Part shown: in pieces, positions 32,532-33,436 of the stretch
How the letters are laid out: each line of letters begins with the position of its first letter
How positions within the stretch are numbered: position 1 is the stretch's first letter
NCBI GenBank assembly: GCA_013314815.1
Contig: JABUEY010000034.1
Coordinates: 1 to 33,436 of the forward strand
Direction: 5' to 3'
Origin: Syntrophobacteraceae bacterium
GTDB lineage: Bacteria; Desulfobacterota; Syntrophobacteria; Syntrophobacterales; Syntrophobacteraceae
Length of the DNA: 33,436 nucleotides
Translations under genes and position numbers: made by a program
Notes under the pieces: model-generated
Databases searched by the model: none
Told to the model about the DNA's origin: nothing
What the model saw: the letters and a program-made list of their open reading frames with translations, nothing else

Positions 32532-33434
32532 TCAATCCAGGAGGGAGAGGCATTTCAAGAGGGCGTCCCGTGTTTTTTCGTGCATCTCGTAGTCCATCAG
32601 CTTGTTGCCGTTCAAATCCGTGACGTAGAAAACGTCGGCCACCTGGGCACCGGGCGTCGAAATCTTGGCCAGCTGGATGGTCAGTCCGAGTTCATAGAGC
32701 GTATTGGTGATGGAATGAAGGACACCGGGCCGATCCCTCGTGTACACCTCGATGATGGTGTAGAAATCGGAAGCGTCTTCATCGATGAGCACCCTGTCGT
32801 TTTTTCGTGGAAGGCCCTTCGGCCTCAGGAAGGAGGGCTTTCGCTTGTTGATGAGGATTTCATCCAGGTAGGAACGATCTGTCAGGGATCGCACCAGGTC
32901 GACTTTGACCTTGTTCCAGAGTTCGTCGGGATGCAGGGGGTCGGGAAGGCGTTCGACGATGAGGACGTCGAGTGCAATTCCTGACTGACGGGTAAATATA
33001 TCGGCGGAGAGGATGTTGAGGCCTCGAGCCCACAGCGCGCCGGTGATCATGGCAAAGAGCCCGGGGCGGTCGCGGGTGGCCACTGTAACCTGCCACATCT
33101 CACCTTCGGTCTGCCTCGCACGCATGACGAGGTCCTGCCCAGGCAGTTCCTGTTCCATCGAGAAGTGTTCAAGAATGGAATCCGGATCCTGGGAGAGGAT
33201 ATAGCGAAACGAGAGTTTATCGAACCATGTTCGAATCTTCCGCCTTTCCTCTTCGTCTTTCACCCTGGCCAGAACCTTTTCGGCAACCCGTTCCGAACGT
33301 TCCTTCACGTCATCCGTCTTCATTTCACCGCGAAGGAGGACTCTTTCCACCTTCACGAACAGTTCCCTGAGAAGGGAAGCCTTCCAGGTGTTCCAGGCTC
33401 CTGGCCCCGTGGCCCTCGAATCGGCGATGGTCAG
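32532..33434 (-). CDS. glnD: PII uridylyltransferase/uridylyl-removing enzyme GlnD, C-terminal part
   Basis: Senses glutamine and adds or removes UMP on PII proteins. Only the last 300 residues are in the window; the frame is open through the right edge at 33436. The visible part starts in the HD-domain end (LTIADSRATGPGAWNTWK...LLRELF, a GlnD hallmark). It continues with a linker and two ACT domains: WQVTVATRDRPGLFAMITG (from about 33095) and YTIIEVYTRDRPGVLHSITN (from about 32762), which bind glutamine. The nucleotidyltransferase and most of the HD domain lie outside. It ends 632 bases before glnA, with repeat R8 and the glnA control region between, so the two are probably transcribed separately. 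Confidence 0.93.
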   Translation of the reverse strand: MTIADSRATGPGAWNTWKASLLRELFVKVERVLLRGEMKTDDVKERSERVAEKVLARVKDEEERRKIRTWFDKLSFRYILSQDPDSILEHFSMEQELPGQDLVMRARQTEGEMWQVTVATRDRPGLFAMITGALWARGLNILSADIFTRQSGIALDVLIVERLPDPLHPDELWNKVKVDLVRSLTDRSYLDEILINKRKPSFLRPKGLPRKNDRVLIDEDASDFYTIIEVYTRDRPGVLHSITNTLYELGLTIQLAKISTPGAQVADVFYVTDLNGNKLMDYEMHEKTRDALLKCLSLLD

Positions 33435-33436
33435 CA

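Overview
The window is about 33 kb of ordinary bacterial chromosome with fairly high G+C. It carries no rRNA, tRNA, CRISPR array, phage or complete transposon. Gene content suggests an anaerobic Desulfobacterota (deltaproteobacterial) organism, possibly a Syntrophobacter-like syntroph or sulfate reducer. The hints are a free-standing NifU-like scaffold, GTP-type PEP carboxykinase, DUF169 and DUF6125 proteins, an arsenite methyltransferase carrying an AbrB domain like that of HgcAB-associated proteins, and a lexA-imuB-dnaE2 cassette. This placement is inference from gene families only; no species claim is made.

Layout. 1-3.5 kb: NifU-like Fe-S scaffold (minus), a histidine-kinase remnant, a UvrD/FBH1-type helicase with a probable frameshift in its Q motif, and a cold-shock protein with a long leader. 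4.4-8.1 kb: GTP-dependent PEPCK and a GT39/ArnT-like glycosyltransferase (plus). 8.2-12.5 kb, all minus: a methyltransferase, thiol peroxidase Tpx, an isocitrate-lyase/PEP-mutase-family enzyme and an AbrB-ArsM fusion. 12.6-13.1 kb: repeats around the N-terminal scrap of a REP-associated (RAYT) transposase. 13.2-15.4 kb, minus: exported OsmC-like protein, DUF169 protein and a TetR-family regulator broken by two in-frame stops. 15.7-19.5 kb: ADP-ribosylglycohydrolase-like protein, RHH-acetolactate decarboxylase fusion (minus), and a secreted clostripain-like protein without catalytic residues. 19.6-23.9 kb: small acidic protein, a methyltransferase, a PilZ protein, a four-helix membrane protein and an EamA transporter. 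24.0-29.1 kb: the SOS mutagenesis operon lexA-imuB-dnaE2. 29.0-31.9 kb, minus: cupin, DUF6125-like protein and glutamine synthetase glnA behind a sigma-54 promoter. 32.5-33.4 kb: the C-terminal part of glnD, cut by the window edge.

Three groups of genes work together. lexA, imuB and dnaE2 form one operon for damage-inducible error-prone synthesis: LexA represses, the inactive Y-family ImuB bridges to the clamp, and DnaE2 polymerises. glnD and glnA are neighbouring nitrogen-control genes: GlnD modifies PII proteins, which control GlnA through adenylylation and NtrC. The tetR-DUF169-osmC group looks like a regulated operon whose repressor gene has decayed.

The most striking non-genic signal is a family of composite palindromic repeats in at least eight intergenic places. 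They share modules: an ATTCCCGC/GCGGGAAT palindrome, a tandem GAATGACG array, a TATTCCACC..TGTGCGACAACTGTCCGG block, and a terminal GCCGGATGAACC. Some copies have terminal inverted repeats. A RAYT transposase scrap abuts one copy, which suggests how the family once moved. A second theme is enzymes that have lost catalytic residues (ImuB, clostripain-like, ADP-ribosylglycohydrolase-like) or gained DNA-binding-type domains (ArsM, AlsD).
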